A DNA stretch of 64,000 bases, from the NCBI RefSeq assembly GCF_007859675.1, contig NZ_CP042305.1, positions 1,984,001-2,048,000 of the forward strand, written 5' to 3'. Numbering within the stretch: position 1 is the stretch's first letter; each line of letters begins with the position of its first letter. Below are positions 9,384-18,207 of this stretch, piece by piece. The notes under the pieces were generated by a model. It had not been told where the DNA came from, ran no database searches, and was given only the letters and a program-made list of their open reading frames with translations. The position numbers were made by a program, and so were the translations under genes. The stretch is from Humibacter ginsenosidimutans. Lineage in GTDB: Bacteria > Actinomycetota > Actinomycetes > Actinomycetales > Microbacteriaceae.

Positions 9384-9502
9384 GATCTGCGTCGCCTCGG
9401 GCGGCGCGCCATGTCGAAGGGCACGAGTCGCCTCTGCGTCGCCGTCTTTCCGCGTCGTGATCTGACCAGGACGGCTCGTGGCGGTTGCGGTGCACCGATC
9501 CG

Positions 9503-10036
9503 TCAGGCTTCGCTCGTTGCCTGAGGTTCGACCGTGTACTTGAAGCCGATGTGCGAGTCGACGAAGCCGAGCCGTTTATAGAAGCGATGCGCGTCGGCGC
9601 GCGCAGCATCGGACGTGAGCTGAATGAGCGTCGCACCCGTGGTCGGTGCCGCGGTGTCGATGACCCAGTGCATCAGGGTGCTGCCGATCCCGGCGGACCG
9701 GCGAGCGGATGCCACCCGTACGGCCTCGACGAGCAGGCGCGTGCTCCCGCGGCGGGCCATGCCGGGAATCACTGTGAGCTGCAGCGTTCCGACCAATCGA
9801 CCCGCCGCGTCCTCTGCAACGACGAGCTCGTTCGATTCGTCGACCAGAATGCGCATCAACGCCTGCCGGTAGGCCGGCTCGTCATCACCGATGTTCAGGT
9901 CGCCGCGCCCCGCGCTGATCGGATCATCCGACAGCAGCAGCATGAGCGCGTGAAGATCCCGCTGCTCCGCCCTGCGGACCGAGATCGTCTCTCCCTGAGC
10001 CATCAGGGAGACAGGCAGCGCGAGGTCGGTGAGCAC
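9503..10036 (-). CDS. GNAT family N-acetyltransferase
   Basis: A 177-residue single-domain GNAT acetyltransferase. The acetyl-CoA-binding segment is visible as VRVASARRSAGIGSTLM at about residues 107-123 (RxxGxG/A loop), preceded by beta strand GTLQLTVIPGMARRGSTRLLVEAV, and followed by a typical FYKRLGF motif near residue 156. The start is GTG with GGAG just upstream. The substrate is unknown. It stands alone between the envelope genes, convergent to the MprF-like gene. Confidence 0.85.
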   Translation of the reverse strand: MLTDLALPVSLMAQGETISVRRAEQRDLHALMLLLSDDPISAGRGDLNIGDDEPAYRQALMRILVDESNELVVAEDAAGRLVGTLQLTVIPGMARRGSTRLLVEAVRVASARRSAGIGSTLMHWVIDTAAPTTGATLIQLTSDAARADAHRFYKRLGFVDSHIGFKYTVEPQATSEA

Positions 10037-10146
10037 GCTCCATCATCGCAGCGCCGCCTCGCTCGTTGAACGCGTTGCACGCACCGGCAGCCTCTGGAGG
10101 GTCCGGCGGCACGCGGTCCCGCAGGTGCACAGTCTCGGAACCGCGC

Positions 10147-10191
10147 ACGACGACGGGTCCCGCAGCACTGAGCTGCGGGACCCGTCGTCGT
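10147..10191 (-). terminator. Perfect 20-bp stem-loop terminator
   Basis: A 20-bp perfect inverted repeat (10147-10166 with 10172-10191) around the 5-nt loop ACTGA. It lies just downstream of the anchored secreted protein gene on the minus strand. It lacks a T-run on that strand, as is common in actinobacteria; the plus strand has TTT right after the stem. Confidence 0.75.
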
Positions 10192-10213
10192 TTCGGTGTG
10201 AGGCTCGCTCGCC

Positions 10214-10846
10214 TCAGCCCTGCGGAAGAGCCTGGAGCACGCCTTGGATGGCGGGCGCTGCGGCCTGCGGAGTGGTCAGCATGTTCGAGGTGAGCGAGAC
10301 CCAGTAGCCGTCGGCGAAGATCTCGAAGTCGCCCGTGTAGGTGCCGCCTCCTTTGACCTCGTAGACGTGCACATTCGGAGAGTAGCCGCCGACCGTCGTC
10401 GACGCCTTGGCGACGGCCGCTTGCTCCTGCGGGAACGAGCCCTTGACGATGCCGATCGTGAAGACGTTGCCGTCGGTTCCGATGTACTGCTCGCTCTGCC
10501 CGCCGAGTCGGCCCTGCGTGAAGACGTAGCTGCCGGGCACCGGCTCGAACCGTGCGTTCGAATACAGCGTGTGGTCATAGACCGGCTTGATCAGGTTCCA
10601 GACATCGTCTGGCGTGAGGGTCGTGTTCACCGGCGTGGAACCGCCGCCGTTCGAGGGTGCGAGGTGTCCACCGCCCGTCGTGTGTCCGGCGGGCACGACC
10701 GGCGACGGCGTGTGCGTCGAGGTGTGGGCGACCGGATGCGTCGCGCCGTGGTTGTCGAGCACGAGGGCTGTTCCGACACCGCCGAGCGTCAGGCCGACGG
10801 CGAGGGCGCCCGTTGCGGACAGGACGATGACACGCTTGAGGTTCAC
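10214..10846 (-). CDS. Hypothetical anchored secreted protein
   Basis: A 210-residue protein that I cannot place in a named family. It starts with a basic residue pair and one hydrophobic helix (about residues 5-30), so it is exported and probably stays anchored by this segment. A His/Thr/Pro/Gly-rich linker (about 32-75) leads to a compact C-terminal domain of about 130 residues with LTPDDVWNLIKPVYDHTLY near its start. The ATG follows AAGGAGAACC. It is divergent from the response-regulator gene and its upstream region holds the candidate shared element, so the two-component system may control it. Function unknown. Confidence 0.75.
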   Translation of the reverse strand: MNLKRVIVLSATGALAVGLTLGGVGTALVLDNHGATHPVAHTSTHTPSPVVPAGHTTGGGHLAPSNGGGSTPVNTTLTPDDVWNLIKPVYDHTLYSNARFEPVPGSYVFTQGRLGGQSEQYIGTDGNVFTIGIVKGSFPQEQAAVAKASTTVGGYSPNVHVYEVKGGGTYTGDFEIFADGYWVSLTSNMLTTPQAAAPAIQGVLQALPQG

Positions 10847-10969
10847 GATGGTTCTCCTTCTTCGAGGTGGTTCGAGATGACGTTCGAGCTGGCCGAGACG
10901 TTCGAGATGGCGACGGACGTTCCGTCGATGTCTTCTACGTTTTCAGCGGCCGCGGATCGCCGGTGTCGT

Positions 10970-11009
10970 CCGATCGGCGGACCGGGTGGGGGAATCCCGG
11001 TCATCCACC
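10970..11009. promoter_or_regulatory. Candidate shared regulatory element, copy C
   Basis: CCGATCGGCGGA, then 22 nt later TCCACC, with an additional inner pair ACCGGG/CCCGGT. It lies between the divergent secreted-protein and response-regulator genes. It matches the elements at 5039-5076 (closely) and 6519-6557 (left half). A binding site for the adjacent LuxR-type regulator is an attractive but untested reading. Confidence 0.4.
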
Positions 11010-11083
11010 CCGGATGCGCACGCAACGTGAAGGGTGCGTGAGCCGTCCTCACATGTGAAGATCGATCTCGTGCGGAGGTCGTT

Positions 11084-11722
11084 GTGCAGCAGATGATCAC
11101 GGTGGTGGTGGTCGACGACCACCCGTTCTTTCGCGACGGCATGGTTCGTGGGCTCACGCAGAGCGGCCGCATCCGGGTCGTCGGCGATGCGGGTGGCGGC
11201 CGGGACGGGCTCGCCATGATCGCGGAGCTGCAACCCGACGTCGCCGTCGTCGACTATCAGATGCCCGATCTCGACGGAATCCACGTGGTGCAGGCGGCGG
11301 CACGCGACAAGCTCGATACGCGCATCCTGCTCGTCTCCGCCATCACGGATGCGCCCATCGTCTACGCCGCACTCGAGGCCGGCGCCGCCGGCTACATCTC
11401 GAAAGAGGCGTCGCGACCCGAGATCGTCGCCGCGGTCGCGGATGTCGCGGCGGGCCGCACGGTGGTGCCTCCCGCACTGGCGGCGGGGCTGGTCGACGAG
11501 ATCCGGCTGCGCAAGACGTCCGACACTCCGATCCTGAGCGAGCGGGAGCTTCAGGTGCTGCAGGGCTTCGCGCGAGGGCTCTCGATACCCCAGATCGCCG
11601 ATGAGCTGTTCCTCGGCGCCAGCACGGTGAAGACCCACGCCGCCCGGCTGTACGAGAAGCTGGGCGTCAGCGACCGGGCCGCCGCCGTCGCCGAGGGCAT
11701 GCGGCGCAAGCTCGTGGAGTGA
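11084..11722 (+). CDS. Two-component response regulator, NarL/LuxR type
   Basis: A 212-residue regulator. The receiver domain (about 1-125) has the acidic pair in VVDDHPFF, the phosphoacceptor aspartate at about D57 in VVDYQMPD, and the conserved lysine in ISKEAS. The C-terminal LuxR helix-turn-helix covers about 145-210 (LSERELQVLQGFARG ... STVKTHAARLYEKLG). GTG at 11084 lies only 4 nt from GGAGGT; ATG at 11093 lies 13 nt from it, so the exact start is uncertain. Its stop overlaps the start of the cognate kinase. Target genes are likely the neighbouring envelope genes. Confidence 0.93.
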   Translation: MQQMITVVVVDDHPFFRDGMVRGLTQSGRIRVVGDAGGGRDGLAMIAELQPDVAVVDYQMPDLDGIHVVQAAARDKLDTRILLVSAITDAPIVYAALEAGAAGYISKEASRPEIVAAVADVAAGRTVVPPALAAGLVDEIRLRKTSDTPILSERELQVLQGFARGLSIPQIADELFLGASTVKTHAARLYEKLGVSDRAAAVAEGMRRKLVE

Positions 11723-12978
11723 CGATGAGCTCGACCGGCGCCCCCGAGGTGTCAGTACTACGAGATCTCGCTCGCGTGCCGGAGTTGCGGGCACTGCTCA
11801 TCCGTCACGCGGCGAGGGGTTTCCGCGTGCAATCCGTGGTGCGCACCGTGCTGGTGGTGTTCCTCGCGCTCACCGTGCTCATCGTGCCGCCCCCAGCCGG
11901 GGCACTGGCATGCCTGCTCGTCGTCGCCGGGTACGCCGTGTGGGCTGTCTTCGTCTTCGCCGTCGTGCGTGGCGACGCTGCCCGCGTGCTCCGCTTCAGC
12001 TGGCTCGCGCTCTACGGCGACGTGCTGGCCGTCGCGGTGATCGTGGCCGTCGCGAGCCTGTCCGACGATCGCAGCAGCACCGCCGGCATCCTGCTCGACG
12101 GCATGTTCCTGCTGCCGGTGGTGGCCGCCGTGCAGCTGCGCGTCTGGGCCGCCGTTTCGGTGATCGTGCCGACCATCGTCGTCTTCGTGGTGTGCAGCGT
12201 GCTCGCCGTGCAGACCTCGGGTCAGCTGTGGGCCATCGTGCCGCTGCGCTCACTCGCCCTGGCAGGCGTGGGTCTCGGATGCGTTCTGCTGGTGCGTCTG
12301 CAGGCCTCGCGCGTGCTCGCCCTGGGGCGCGAGTACACCCGGCGCGGCGCGCTGCTGTCCGAGCTTCTCGTCACCGAGTCTCGTGAACGGGCGACCCTCT
12401 CCGAGCACCTGCACGACGGCGCGCTGCAATACGTGCTCGCCGCCCGCCAGGAGCTCGACGACCTGCCGGCCGAGACGGACCCCGCTGTCGCGGAGCGGCT
12501 GCGCGGTGCACTGGGTGAGGCATCCGTTCTGCTGCGCTCGCAGGTGGCCGAGCTGAGTCCTGCCGTGCTGCAGCAGGCAGGCCTGGCCGTCGCCGTTCGA
12601 CGCTTGGCCGTCGACACGGCCGCGCGCGGGCGTCTCGACGTGCAGGTCGACGAGTCCGGGTGGTCTGACACTGTCGGCACCGCGACGGAGCAGCTGCTCT
12701 ACGACAGCGCGCGTGAGTTTCTCGGCAACGTCGTCAAGCATGCGCACGCGTCGCACGCGACCGTCACCCTCGCACGTGACGAGACGCAGGCCGTGCTCGC
12801 CGTGACCGACGACGGTGTCGGCGCCGATCCCGAGGAGCTGGCGGCGAGACTGGGGGCTGGGCACATCGGGCTGGCGACGCGACGCATTCGGCTCGAAGCG
12901 GCGGGTGGGCGTCTCGACCTCGAGGCTGGGACGGCCGGCGGCACCGTGCTGCGCGCTGTACTTCCCGTGGCGCGGTGA
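11719..12978 (+). CDS. Sensor histidine kinase, NarX/DesK-LiaS type
   Basis: A 419-residue membrane kinase. About five or six hydrophobic segments cover residues 38-205 with almost no extracytoplasmic sensor domain, which is typical of kinases that read membrane state. The HisKA_3-type phosphoacceptor is in SEHLHDGALQYVL (histidine at about 232). The ATPase domain has the N-box region EFLGNVVKHAHA and the G-box TDDGVGADPEE. The first possible start, GTG at 11719, overlaps the regulator stop as GTGA; ATG at 11725 is the alternative. It forms an operon with the response regulator. Confidence 0.93.
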   Translation: MTMSSTGAPEVSVLRDLARVPELRALLIRHAARGFRVQSVVRTVLVVFLALTVLIVPPPAGALACLLVVAGYAVWAVFVFAVVRGDAARVLRFSWLALYGDVLAVAVIVAVASLSDDRSSTAGILLDGMFLLPVVAAVQLRVWAAVSVIVPTIVVFVVCSVLAVQTSGQLWAIVPLRSLALAGVGLGCVLLVRLQASRVLALGREYTRRGALLSELLVTESRERATLSEHLHDGALQYVLAARQELDDLPAETDPAVAERLRGALGEASVLLRSQVAELSPAVLQQAGLAVAVRRLAVDTAARGRLDVQVDESGWSDTVGTATEQLLYDSAREFLGNVVKHAHASHATVTLARDETQAVLAVTDDGVGADPEELAARLGAGHIGLATRRIRLEAAGGRLDLEAGTAGGTVLRAVLPVAR

Positions 12979-12996
12979 GACCGCGTCTGCTGCCCC

Positions 12997-13761
12997 TCAC
13001 CGCCCGGCGAAGCGTGGCCGCCGCTTCTGCCGGAACGCGGCGAAACCCTCGGCGTAGTCGGCCGTCGCCGAGAGTGCCACCTGGGCATCCGTCTCGTCGG
13101 CCATCGACTGCCACAACCCGATGCGTTCGTCGCGCACCCTCGCGATAAGCCGCTTCTCCGCGACGAACGCGGCAGTCGGTCCTGCGGCGACGGCTGCCGC
13201 CTTCTCCCTGGTGAACCCGACGACCTCGTCGGCGGGCACGACGCGGCTGAAGAGCCCGGATGCCACGGCCTCCGCCCCGCTCATCAGCTCGCCCGTGTAG
13301 ATGAGGTCGAGCGCGCGGTGCGTGCCGAGACGCTCCACGAAGAGTGCGTGCGCCCCGGAGTCGAGCGCAGCGCCCAGGGCCGCGAACGGGGATCCGATGC
13401 GCGCCGTGTCGGCCACGTAGACGACGTCGGTCGCGATGAGGATGCCGAGTCCGACGCCCAAGCAGGCGCCCGTCGCCGCCGCGAACGTCGGCGCGGGGAA
13501 CTCCGCGAGCCGGTGCAGCAGCGCGGTGAAGGTGTCGAGATAACCGCGCGGATCATCCGTGGCCGGGTCGACCTCTGACACGTCGCGGCCGGCGCAGAAG
13601 GCGCGCCCCTCGCCGCGCAGCACGAGCGCCCTGGCGCCCTCGGCTCTCTCGAGCGCGGCGTCGAGCTCGAGAAGCGCCTCGAGGTCGAGCGCGTTCAGCT
13701 TCTGCGGCCAGTCGAGCACGAGCTCGACCACGTCATCGCTGTGCTCACTGCGGACGGGCAT
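12997..13761 (-). CDS. paaG: Enoyl-CoA hydratase/isomerase, probable PaaG (epoxyphenylacetyl-CoA isomerase)
   Basis: A 254-residue crotonase. Oxyanion-hole segments are AFCAGRDVSEV and the GACLGVGLGILIATDVV strand-helix. The region where hydratases carry the second catalytic glutamate reads GAALDSGAHALFVERLG, which resembles the PDSGGTW pattern of PaaG isomerases rather than hydratases. It is downstream of paaE on the same strand, 84 bases away, so it fits ring-epoxide isomerisation to the oxepin. The gene order and the residues together support PaaG; a general hydratase function remains possible. Confidence 0.75.
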   Translation of the reverse strand: MPVRSEHSDDVVELVLDWPQKLNALDLEALLELDAALERAEGARALVLRGEGRAFCAGRDVSEVDPATDDPRGYLDTFTALLHRLAEFPAPTFAAATGACLGVGLGILIATDVVYVADTARIGSPFAALGAALDSGAHALFVERLGTHRALDLIYTGELMSGAEAVASGLFSRVVPADEVVGFTREKAAAVAAGPTAAFVAEKRLIARVRDERIGLWQSMADETDAQVALSATADYAEGFAAFRQKRRPRFAGR

Positions 13762-13788
13762 GGGAGGTCCTTTCTCGTCGGCCCCGGA

Positions 13789-13835
13789 GCGCCGCGAAGC
13801 GGCGCGGCCCCGCGGGTTGAGGAGCCCCGCGAAAC
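13789..13835. repeat. Dispersed intergenic repeat (GGTTGAGGAGC family), copy between paaE and paaG
   Basis: GCGCCGC-GAA-GCGGCGC forms a tight stem-loop at 13789-13805 and is followed by GGTTGAGGAGC...CGCGAAAC at 13815-13835. The same words recur at 25203-25371 and 33747-33783. In this position it could also attenuate read-through from paaE into paaG. Confidence 0.6.
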
Positions 13836-13845
13836 AGAAGCCCCA

Positions 13846-14979
13846 TCACGTGTCGTAGTCCACTTCGACCCGGTCGCTCGTGGGGATCGACTGGCACGTG
13901 AGCACGTAGCCGCGGTCGAGCTCCTCCTGCTCGAGCGCGTAGTTCTCCACCATGTCGACGGTCCCCTCGCGCAGGACGGCGCGGCAGGTGCCGCATACCC
14001 CGCCCGCGCACGCGAACGGCACGTCGCCGCGCACCCGGAGCGCCGCGTTGAGGATGGTCTCCTGCGAGTGCACCGCGCTCGTCACCGTCGAGGTGGTGCC
14101 ATCGAGACGGAACGCGATCGTGCGCACCGCCTCCCCCGGGTCGACCACGATCGGCCTGCCGCGCTGCGGCGCCGGGTTGCCCTGCTCCCCCGTGGTGAAC
14201 AGCTCGTAGCGGATGCTCTCGCCCGGCACCCCGCGTGCCCCCAGCGCGTCGCGGCAGAGCTGCACCAGCTCGAACGGGCCGCACAGGAACCACTCGTCCA
14301 CACTCTCCACCGGCACGAGTGCGCCGAGGATCTGCGCCACCTTCTCCTCGTCCAGCCGCCCGCTGAGCAGCTCCGAGCTCCGGCGTTCCCTGGTGAGCAC
14401 GTGATAGAGCGCGAGCCGAGAGGGGTAGCGGTCCTTGAGGTCGGCGAGCTCGTCGACGAACATCGTGTCCATCGCGGTGCGGTTCGAGTACACGAGCGAG
14501 AACGTGTTGCGGTCATCGAGCGCCAGCACGCTCTGCACCACCGCGAGCACGGGAGTGATGCCGCTGCCCGCGGCGATCGCCGCGCAGTGCACCGGCTCGC
14601 CCGCCTGCGCCCGTGACGTGAACCGGCCCTCCGGGCTCATCACCTCCAGCGTCATGCCCGGTGCCAGGCTCTCCAGCGCCCAGCCGGAGAACACGCCGCC
14701 GAGGTCGCGCTTGATCGCCACCTTCAGCTCGCCGGGCAGCTCGCCGGCATCCGGTGCCTGACAGATCGAGTAGCTGCGGCGCAGCACGTCGTCGCCGAGC
14801 GTCGTGCGCAGGGCGATGTACTGGCCCGGCTGATAGTCGTAGGCGTGAGCCAGCTCGGCGGGGACGGCGAAGGCGACCTCGATGGCATCCGGAGTCAGCT
14901 GTCTCACCGCGGAGACCGTGAGCGTGTGGAACGCGCCGCGCCGCTTCGACTGCGACGGGAGCGGCGACGAGGTCTCCAT
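13846..14979 (-). CDS. paaE: Phenylacetyl-CoA 1,2-epoxidase reductase subunit PaaE
   Basis: A 377-residue NAD(P)H:ferredoxin-type reductase that feeds electrons to the PaaABC oxygenase core. The FAD-binding part has RRSYSICQAP at about 68-77. The NAD-binding part has AGSGITPVLAVVQS, and the C-terminal plant-type 2Fe-2S domain has cysteines in CAGGVCGTC plus a later one in LTCQS. The ATG at 14979 overlaps the paaD stop (TGATG), showing tight coupling. It is the last gene of the paaABCDE run. Confidence 0.95.
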   Translation of the reverse strand: METSSPLPSQSKRRGAFHTLTVSAVRQLTPDAIEVAFAVPAELAHAYDYQPGQYIALRTTLGDDVLRRSYSICQAPDAGELPGELKVAIKRDLGGVFSGWALESLAPGMTLEVMSPEGRFTSRAQAGEPVHCAAIAAGSGITPVLAVVQSVLALDDRNTFSLVYSNRTAMDTMFVDELADLKDRYPSRLALYHVLTRERRSSELLSGRLDEEKVAQILGALVPVESVDEWFLCGPFELVQLCRDALGARGVPGESIRYELFTTGEQGNPAPQRGRPIVVDPGEAVRTIAFRLDGTTSTVTSAVHSQETILNAALRVRGDVPFACAGGVCGTCRAVLREGTVDMVENYALEQEELDRGYVLTCQSIPTSDRVEVDYDT

Positions 14980-15500
14980 CAGTGCGCCTTGAAGTGGTCG
15001 AAGGGCTCCCCGCACTTCTGGCACACGTAGAGTGCCTTGCACGAGGTGGAGCCGAAGTGCGACACCTCACGGGTGTGCAGCGACCCGCAGTGCGGGCAGC
15101 GGATGCCCAAGCCCAGCCCCACGCGCCCGTCACCGCCGTGCACCGCGCTTCGCGGCGCCGGCGGAGCGATGCCGAACGCCTCGAGCTTCGCCTTGCCGGC
15201 CTCGGACATCCAGTCGGTGGTCCACGCGGGGGCGAGCACCGTGCGCACCGTGACGTCGTCATAGCCCGCGTCGGTGAGTGTCGTGACGATGTCGTCGTGC
15301 ATGGCGTCGATGGCGGGGCACCCCGAGTAGGTCGGCGTGATCTCGACGGTCACCGCCGGCGCACCGTCGCGGTCGGCGACGTGCACGGAGCGCAGCACGC
15401 CGAGATCCTCGATGGTGAGCACCGGCACCTCCGGGTCGCACACGGTCGCGGCGAGCGCCCACACGCGTCGCTCGTCGTCTTTCGCCAGCGTCACATCCAT
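14979..15500 (-). CDS. paaD: Phenylacetate catabolism protein PaaD (MIP18/Fe-S assembly type)
   Basis: A 173-residue protein thought to mature the iron-sulfur or di-iron centre of the epoxidase. The N-terminal MIP18-like (DUF59) domain has DPEVPVLTIEDLGVLR and the conserved cysteine in TPTYSGCPA; a C-terminal zinc ribbon has CPHCGS ... CQKCGEPF. The ATG at 15500 overlaps the paaC stop; a GTG at 15506 is also possible. It sits between paaC and paaE. Confidence 0.94.
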   Translation of the reverse strand: MDVTLAKDDERRVWALAATVCDPEVPVLTIEDLGVLRSVHVADRDGAPAVTVEITPTYSGCPAIDAMHDDIVTTLTDAGYDDVTVRTVLAPAWTTDWMSEAGKAKLEAFGIAPPAPRSAVHGGDGRVGLGLGIRCPHCGSLHTREVSHFGSTSCKALYVCQKCGEPFDHFKAH

Positions 15501-16321
15501 CACCACGTCGCCCCCGGATGCTGCCTTGCCAGCACCTGCATTTCCGCGAGCAGGTGCCCGAACACCTCCGTGTGCACGCCAGCGCGCCCGCCGCCGGCCG
15601 CCGGCGCGACTGCCGGCACCGCGAGCCCCGACTCCACGATCACCGCCGGCACCGTGCGGTCGAACTCGTCGCGCAGGGTCTCCGGGCGCACCGCAACGTC
15701 ACCGAGCACCTCGATCGCCGCGTCGGGGCGGAACAGCTCGTCGACGAACGGCCACAGGGCATCCAGCCCGGCCTGCATCCGCCGATGCGACTCGTCGGTG
15801 CCGAGCCCCAGCCGCCGCACCCACTGCACGCTGTGGTCCACGTGGTAGGCGACCTCCTTCGCCGCCTTCGCCGCGATGGCGGCGAGCGTCGGGTCGCTGG
15901 ATGCCGTGAGCCGCCCGTACAACGCATCGAAGTACACCGAGGCGATGAGCTGTCGGGCGATGGTGTGCGCGAAGTCCCCGTTCGGGCGCTCGAAGAGCTG
16001 GTGATTGGTGAACTCGGGTTCGTCGCGGAAGTAGGCCAGATCATCCTCGCTCTTCTCCCACGCGGAGCCCGCGTAGGTGAGGAAGCTGCGCGCGTGCCCG
16101 AGCAGGTCGAGGCCGATGTTGCCGAGGGCCACGTCTTCTTCGAGCTCCGGCGCGTGGGCGATCCACTCGCCGAGCCGCTGCGCGAGGATCAACGCGTCAT
16201 CGCCGAGGCCCAGTGCGTAGCGGGCGACGGCGTCGCTCGGGCGACCGAGCCCCGTCTCGAGTTCGCGTTCGATCGTCTCCGCCGAGACTGCCGTGGAGAC
16301 GGCACGATTCGTGTGCCTCAC
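15500..16321 (-). CDS. paaC: Phenylacetyl-CoA 1,2-epoxidase structural subunit PaaC
   Basis: A 273-residue ferritin-like helical protein and structural partner of PaaA in the epoxidase core. It shows the family pattern LAQRLGEWIAHAPELEEDVALGNIGLDLLGHARSFL split over residues 50-85, and KEVAYHVDHSVQW further on. GTG at 16321 overlaps the paaB stop (GTGA). The first 15 residues are poorly conserved, so a later start cannot be excluded. PaaC lacks an active di-iron site in known systems. Confidence 0.94.
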   Translation of the reverse strand: MRHTNRAVSTAVSAETIERELETGLGRPSDAVARYALGLGDDALILAQRLGEWIAHAPELEEDVALGNIGLDLLGHARSFLTYAGSAWEKSEDDLAYFRDEPEFTNHQLFERPNGDFAHTIARQLIASVYFDALYGRLTASSDPTLAAIAAKAAKEVAYHVDHSVQWVRRLGLGTDESHRRMQAGLDALWPFVDELFRPDAAIEVLGDVAVRPETLRDEFDRTVPAVIVESGLAVPAVAPAAGGGRAGVHTEVFGHLLAEMQVLARQHPGATW

Positions 16322-16680
16322 AGATGCGGCACCCCCTCCGAGGCCGTGTAGTAGGTGGCGTGGCGGAATTCCTTGCCCTCCGAGGTCTCGAAGAACGCGC
16401 CGCGGGCATCCACGTCGGAGGTCGTGATGGCGCTCGACGGCACGACCCACACCGAGACGCCCTCGCCTCGACGCGTGTAGAGGTCACGCGCGTTGCGCAC
16501 GGCCATCACGGCATCCGGAGCGTGCAGCGACCCGGCGTGCACGTGCGAGAGTCCGCGGGAGGAGCGGATGAACACCTCCCACAGCGGCCACGTCTCGTGG
16601 TCGGCTGCGCCGGAGCCCGGGCCGGTGCCGGTGCTCTCCTGCTGCGGTCCATTCGCGGACTGCTCGCTCGCGGCGGCCAT
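16318..16680 (-). CDS. paaB: Phenylacetyl-CoA 1,2-epoxidase subunit PaaB
   Basis: A 120-residue small subunit of the epoxidase. The PaaB fold begins at about residue 28 with WPLWEVFIRSSRGLSHVHAGSLHAPDA; the preceding Ser/Gly/Gln-rich segment is a non-conserved extension. The ATG at 16680 overlaps the paaA stop (TGATG). PaaB is believed to bridge the catalytic subcomplexes. Confidence 0.94.
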   Translation of the reverse strand: MAAASEQSANGPQQESTGTGPGSGAADHETWPLWEVFIRSSRGLSHVHAGSLHAPDAVMAVRNARDLYTRRGEGVSVWVVPSSAITTSDVDARGAFFETSEGKEFRHATYYTASEGVPHL

Positions 16681-17678
16681 CACGCGATCCTCTCCAGCAG
16701 AGTCGAGCGGTCGGCATCCTCACGTGCCGCGTATGCCCGAGCGGCCTCGCGCACCCACGCGCCGTCGTCGTGCGCGGCGCGACGGTTCGCCAACCGCACC
16801 GTGTTGGCCTGGCCGCGACCCGCCAGCACCTCGTAGAACTCGTCCCAGTCCAGCACGCCGAAGTCGTAGTGTCCGCGCTCCTCGTTCCAGCGGATGTCCG
16901 GATCGGGCAGCGTCACGCCGAGCACCTCCGCCTGCGGAACGAGCATGTCGACGAAGCGCTGCCGCAGCTCGTCGTTGCTGAACCGCTTGATCTTCCACGC
17001 CATGCTGCGCTGCGAGTTCGGCGATTCGCCGTCCGGCGGCCCGAACATCATGAGCGCCGGTGCGTACCAGCGGTTCACCGACTCCTGCGCCATGCGCTGC
17101 TGCTCGGGCGTGCCCCGCATGAGCGTGAGCAGAATCTCGAAGCCCTGCCGCTGATGGAACGACTCCTCCTTGCAGATGCGCACCATCGCGCGACCGTACG
17201 GCCCGTACGAGCAGCGGCACAGCGGCACCTGGTTGCAGATGGCGGCTCCGTCGACGAGCCAGCCGATCGACCCCATGTCGGCCCACGTCGGCGTCGTGTA
17301 ATTGAAGATCGACGAGTACTTGGCCGTGCCGCTCAGCAGCTGGTCGTACATCGCGTCGCGGGAGATGCCGAGCGTCTGCGCTGCCGAGTAGAGGTAGAGC
17401 CCGTGGCCGGCTTCGTCCTGCACCTTCGCCATCAGGATGGCCTTGCGCTTGAGGCTCGGAGCACGCGTGATCCAGTTGCCCTCCGGCTGCATGCCGATGA
17501 TCTCGGAGTGGGCGTGCTGGGAGATCTGACGGATGAGCGTCTTGCGGTAGGCCTCGGGCATCCAGTCCGTGGGCTCCACGCGCGAGTCCGTCTCGATCAG
17601 CCGCTCGAACTCGAGCTGTTCGGGCGTCGGCGCAGGCTGCTCCACATCGCGCTGGCGCGAAAGCTCTGCTTCTGTCAT
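16680..17678 (-). CDS. paaA: Phenylacetyl-CoA 1,2-epoxidase catalytic subunit PaaA
   Basis: A 332-residue di-iron monooxygenase subunit that epoxidises the aromatic ring of phenylacetyl-CoA. Iron-ligand regions are visible as [15 protein letters not shown] and [13 protein letters not shown] (E/ExxH motifs). The ATG at 17678 has GGAG 7-8 bases upstream; the frame is open for 27 more codons upstream but these overlap the operator and promoter. It is the first gene of paaABCDE, divergent from paaI, with a palindromic operator between them. Confidence 0.96.
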   Translation of the reverse strand: MTEAELSRQRDVEQPAPTPEQLEFERLIETDSRVEPTDWMPEAYRKTLIRQISQHAHSEIIGMQPEGNWITRAPSLKRKAILMAKVQDEAGHGLYLYSAAQTLGISRDAMYDQLLSGTAKYSSIFNYTTPTWADMGSIGWLVDGAAICNQVPLCRCSYGPYGRAMVRICKEESFHQRQGFEILLTLMRGTPEQQRMAQESVNRWYAPALMMFGPPDGESPNSQRSMAWKIKRFSNDELRQRFVDMLVPQAEVLGVTLPDPDIRWNEERGHYDFGVLDWDEFYEVLAGRGQANTVRLANRRAAHDDGAWVREAARAYAAREDADRSTLLERIA

Positions 17679-17704
17679 CGTCGACTCCGTTTCGACACGG
17701 TTAT

Positions 17705-17726
17705 ACCAACCGAACGTTCGGTTAGT
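17705..17726. promoter_or_regulatory. PaaR-type operator between paaA and paaI
   Basis: A 16-bp perfect palindrome, AACCGAACGTTCGGTT (17708-17723), within a longer 22-bp site. Putative -10 boxes flank it: TATAAC for paaA on the minus strand and TATATT for paaI on the plus strand. As I recall, the actinobacterial PaaR consensus is of the form ACTNACCG-N2-CG-N2-CGGTNAGT; this site fits it except at one base. A bound TetR repressor would block both promoters. Confidence 0.8.
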
Positions 17727-17761
17727 ATATTGTGCCATATGGAGCGCGACGAGGAGCATCC

Positions 17762-18160
17762 ATGAGCAGTCAGACGATGATGCAGCGTGATCGCGCGTCC
17801 GCGAGCCTCGGCATGGAGGTCGTCACCGACGAGCCCGGCCACGCGGTGGTGAGGATGCCCGTGCGCGACGACATGCTCAACGGTTTCGACATCATCCACG
17901 GCGGCCTCGTCTTCGCCCTGGCCGACACCGCGTTCGCGATCGCCTGCAACGAGGACGAGAACGTCACGGTCGCCGCCGGAGCCGACATCACGTTCCTCAA
18001 GTCCACGACCACGGGCGCCGTGCTCACCGCGACCGCCACCCGGCGAGCGCTGAGCGGACGCACCGGCCTCTACGACGTCACGGTCGTCGACGACGCCGGC
18101 GACGCTGTCGCCGAGTTCCGCGGCCGCTCGGTGACCACCCGCCGCACGGCACCTGCTTGA
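17762..18160 (+). CDS. paaI: Hydroxyphenylacetyl-CoA thioesterase PaaI
   Basis: A 132-residue hotdog-fold thioesterase. The catalytic region is [22 protein letters not shown] (split here at about residues 37-58), including the family HGG and the acidic residue in LAD. It releases CoA from dead-end aryl-CoA products. ATG at 17762 follows GAGGAG by 5 bases. It heads a plus-strand unit with paaK, divergent from paaABCDE. Confidence 0.93.
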   Translation: MSSQTMMQRDRASASLGMEVVTDEPGHAVVRMPVRDDMLNGFDIIHGGLVFALADTAFAIACNEDENVTVAAGADITFLKSTTTGAVLTATATRRALSGRTGLYDVTVVDDAGDAVAEFRGRSVTTRRTAPA

Positions 18161-18207
18161 CGCACGCTCCGACCCGAAGAGCCCCACCACCTCACGAGGA
18201 GACGTCG

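Noticed and set aside
10861..10926. TTCGAG direct repeats upstream of the anchored secreted protein as an operator array
   Set aside because: The spacings (10, 12, 18, 19 nt) are irregular and the word is common in this genome, so chance is likely.
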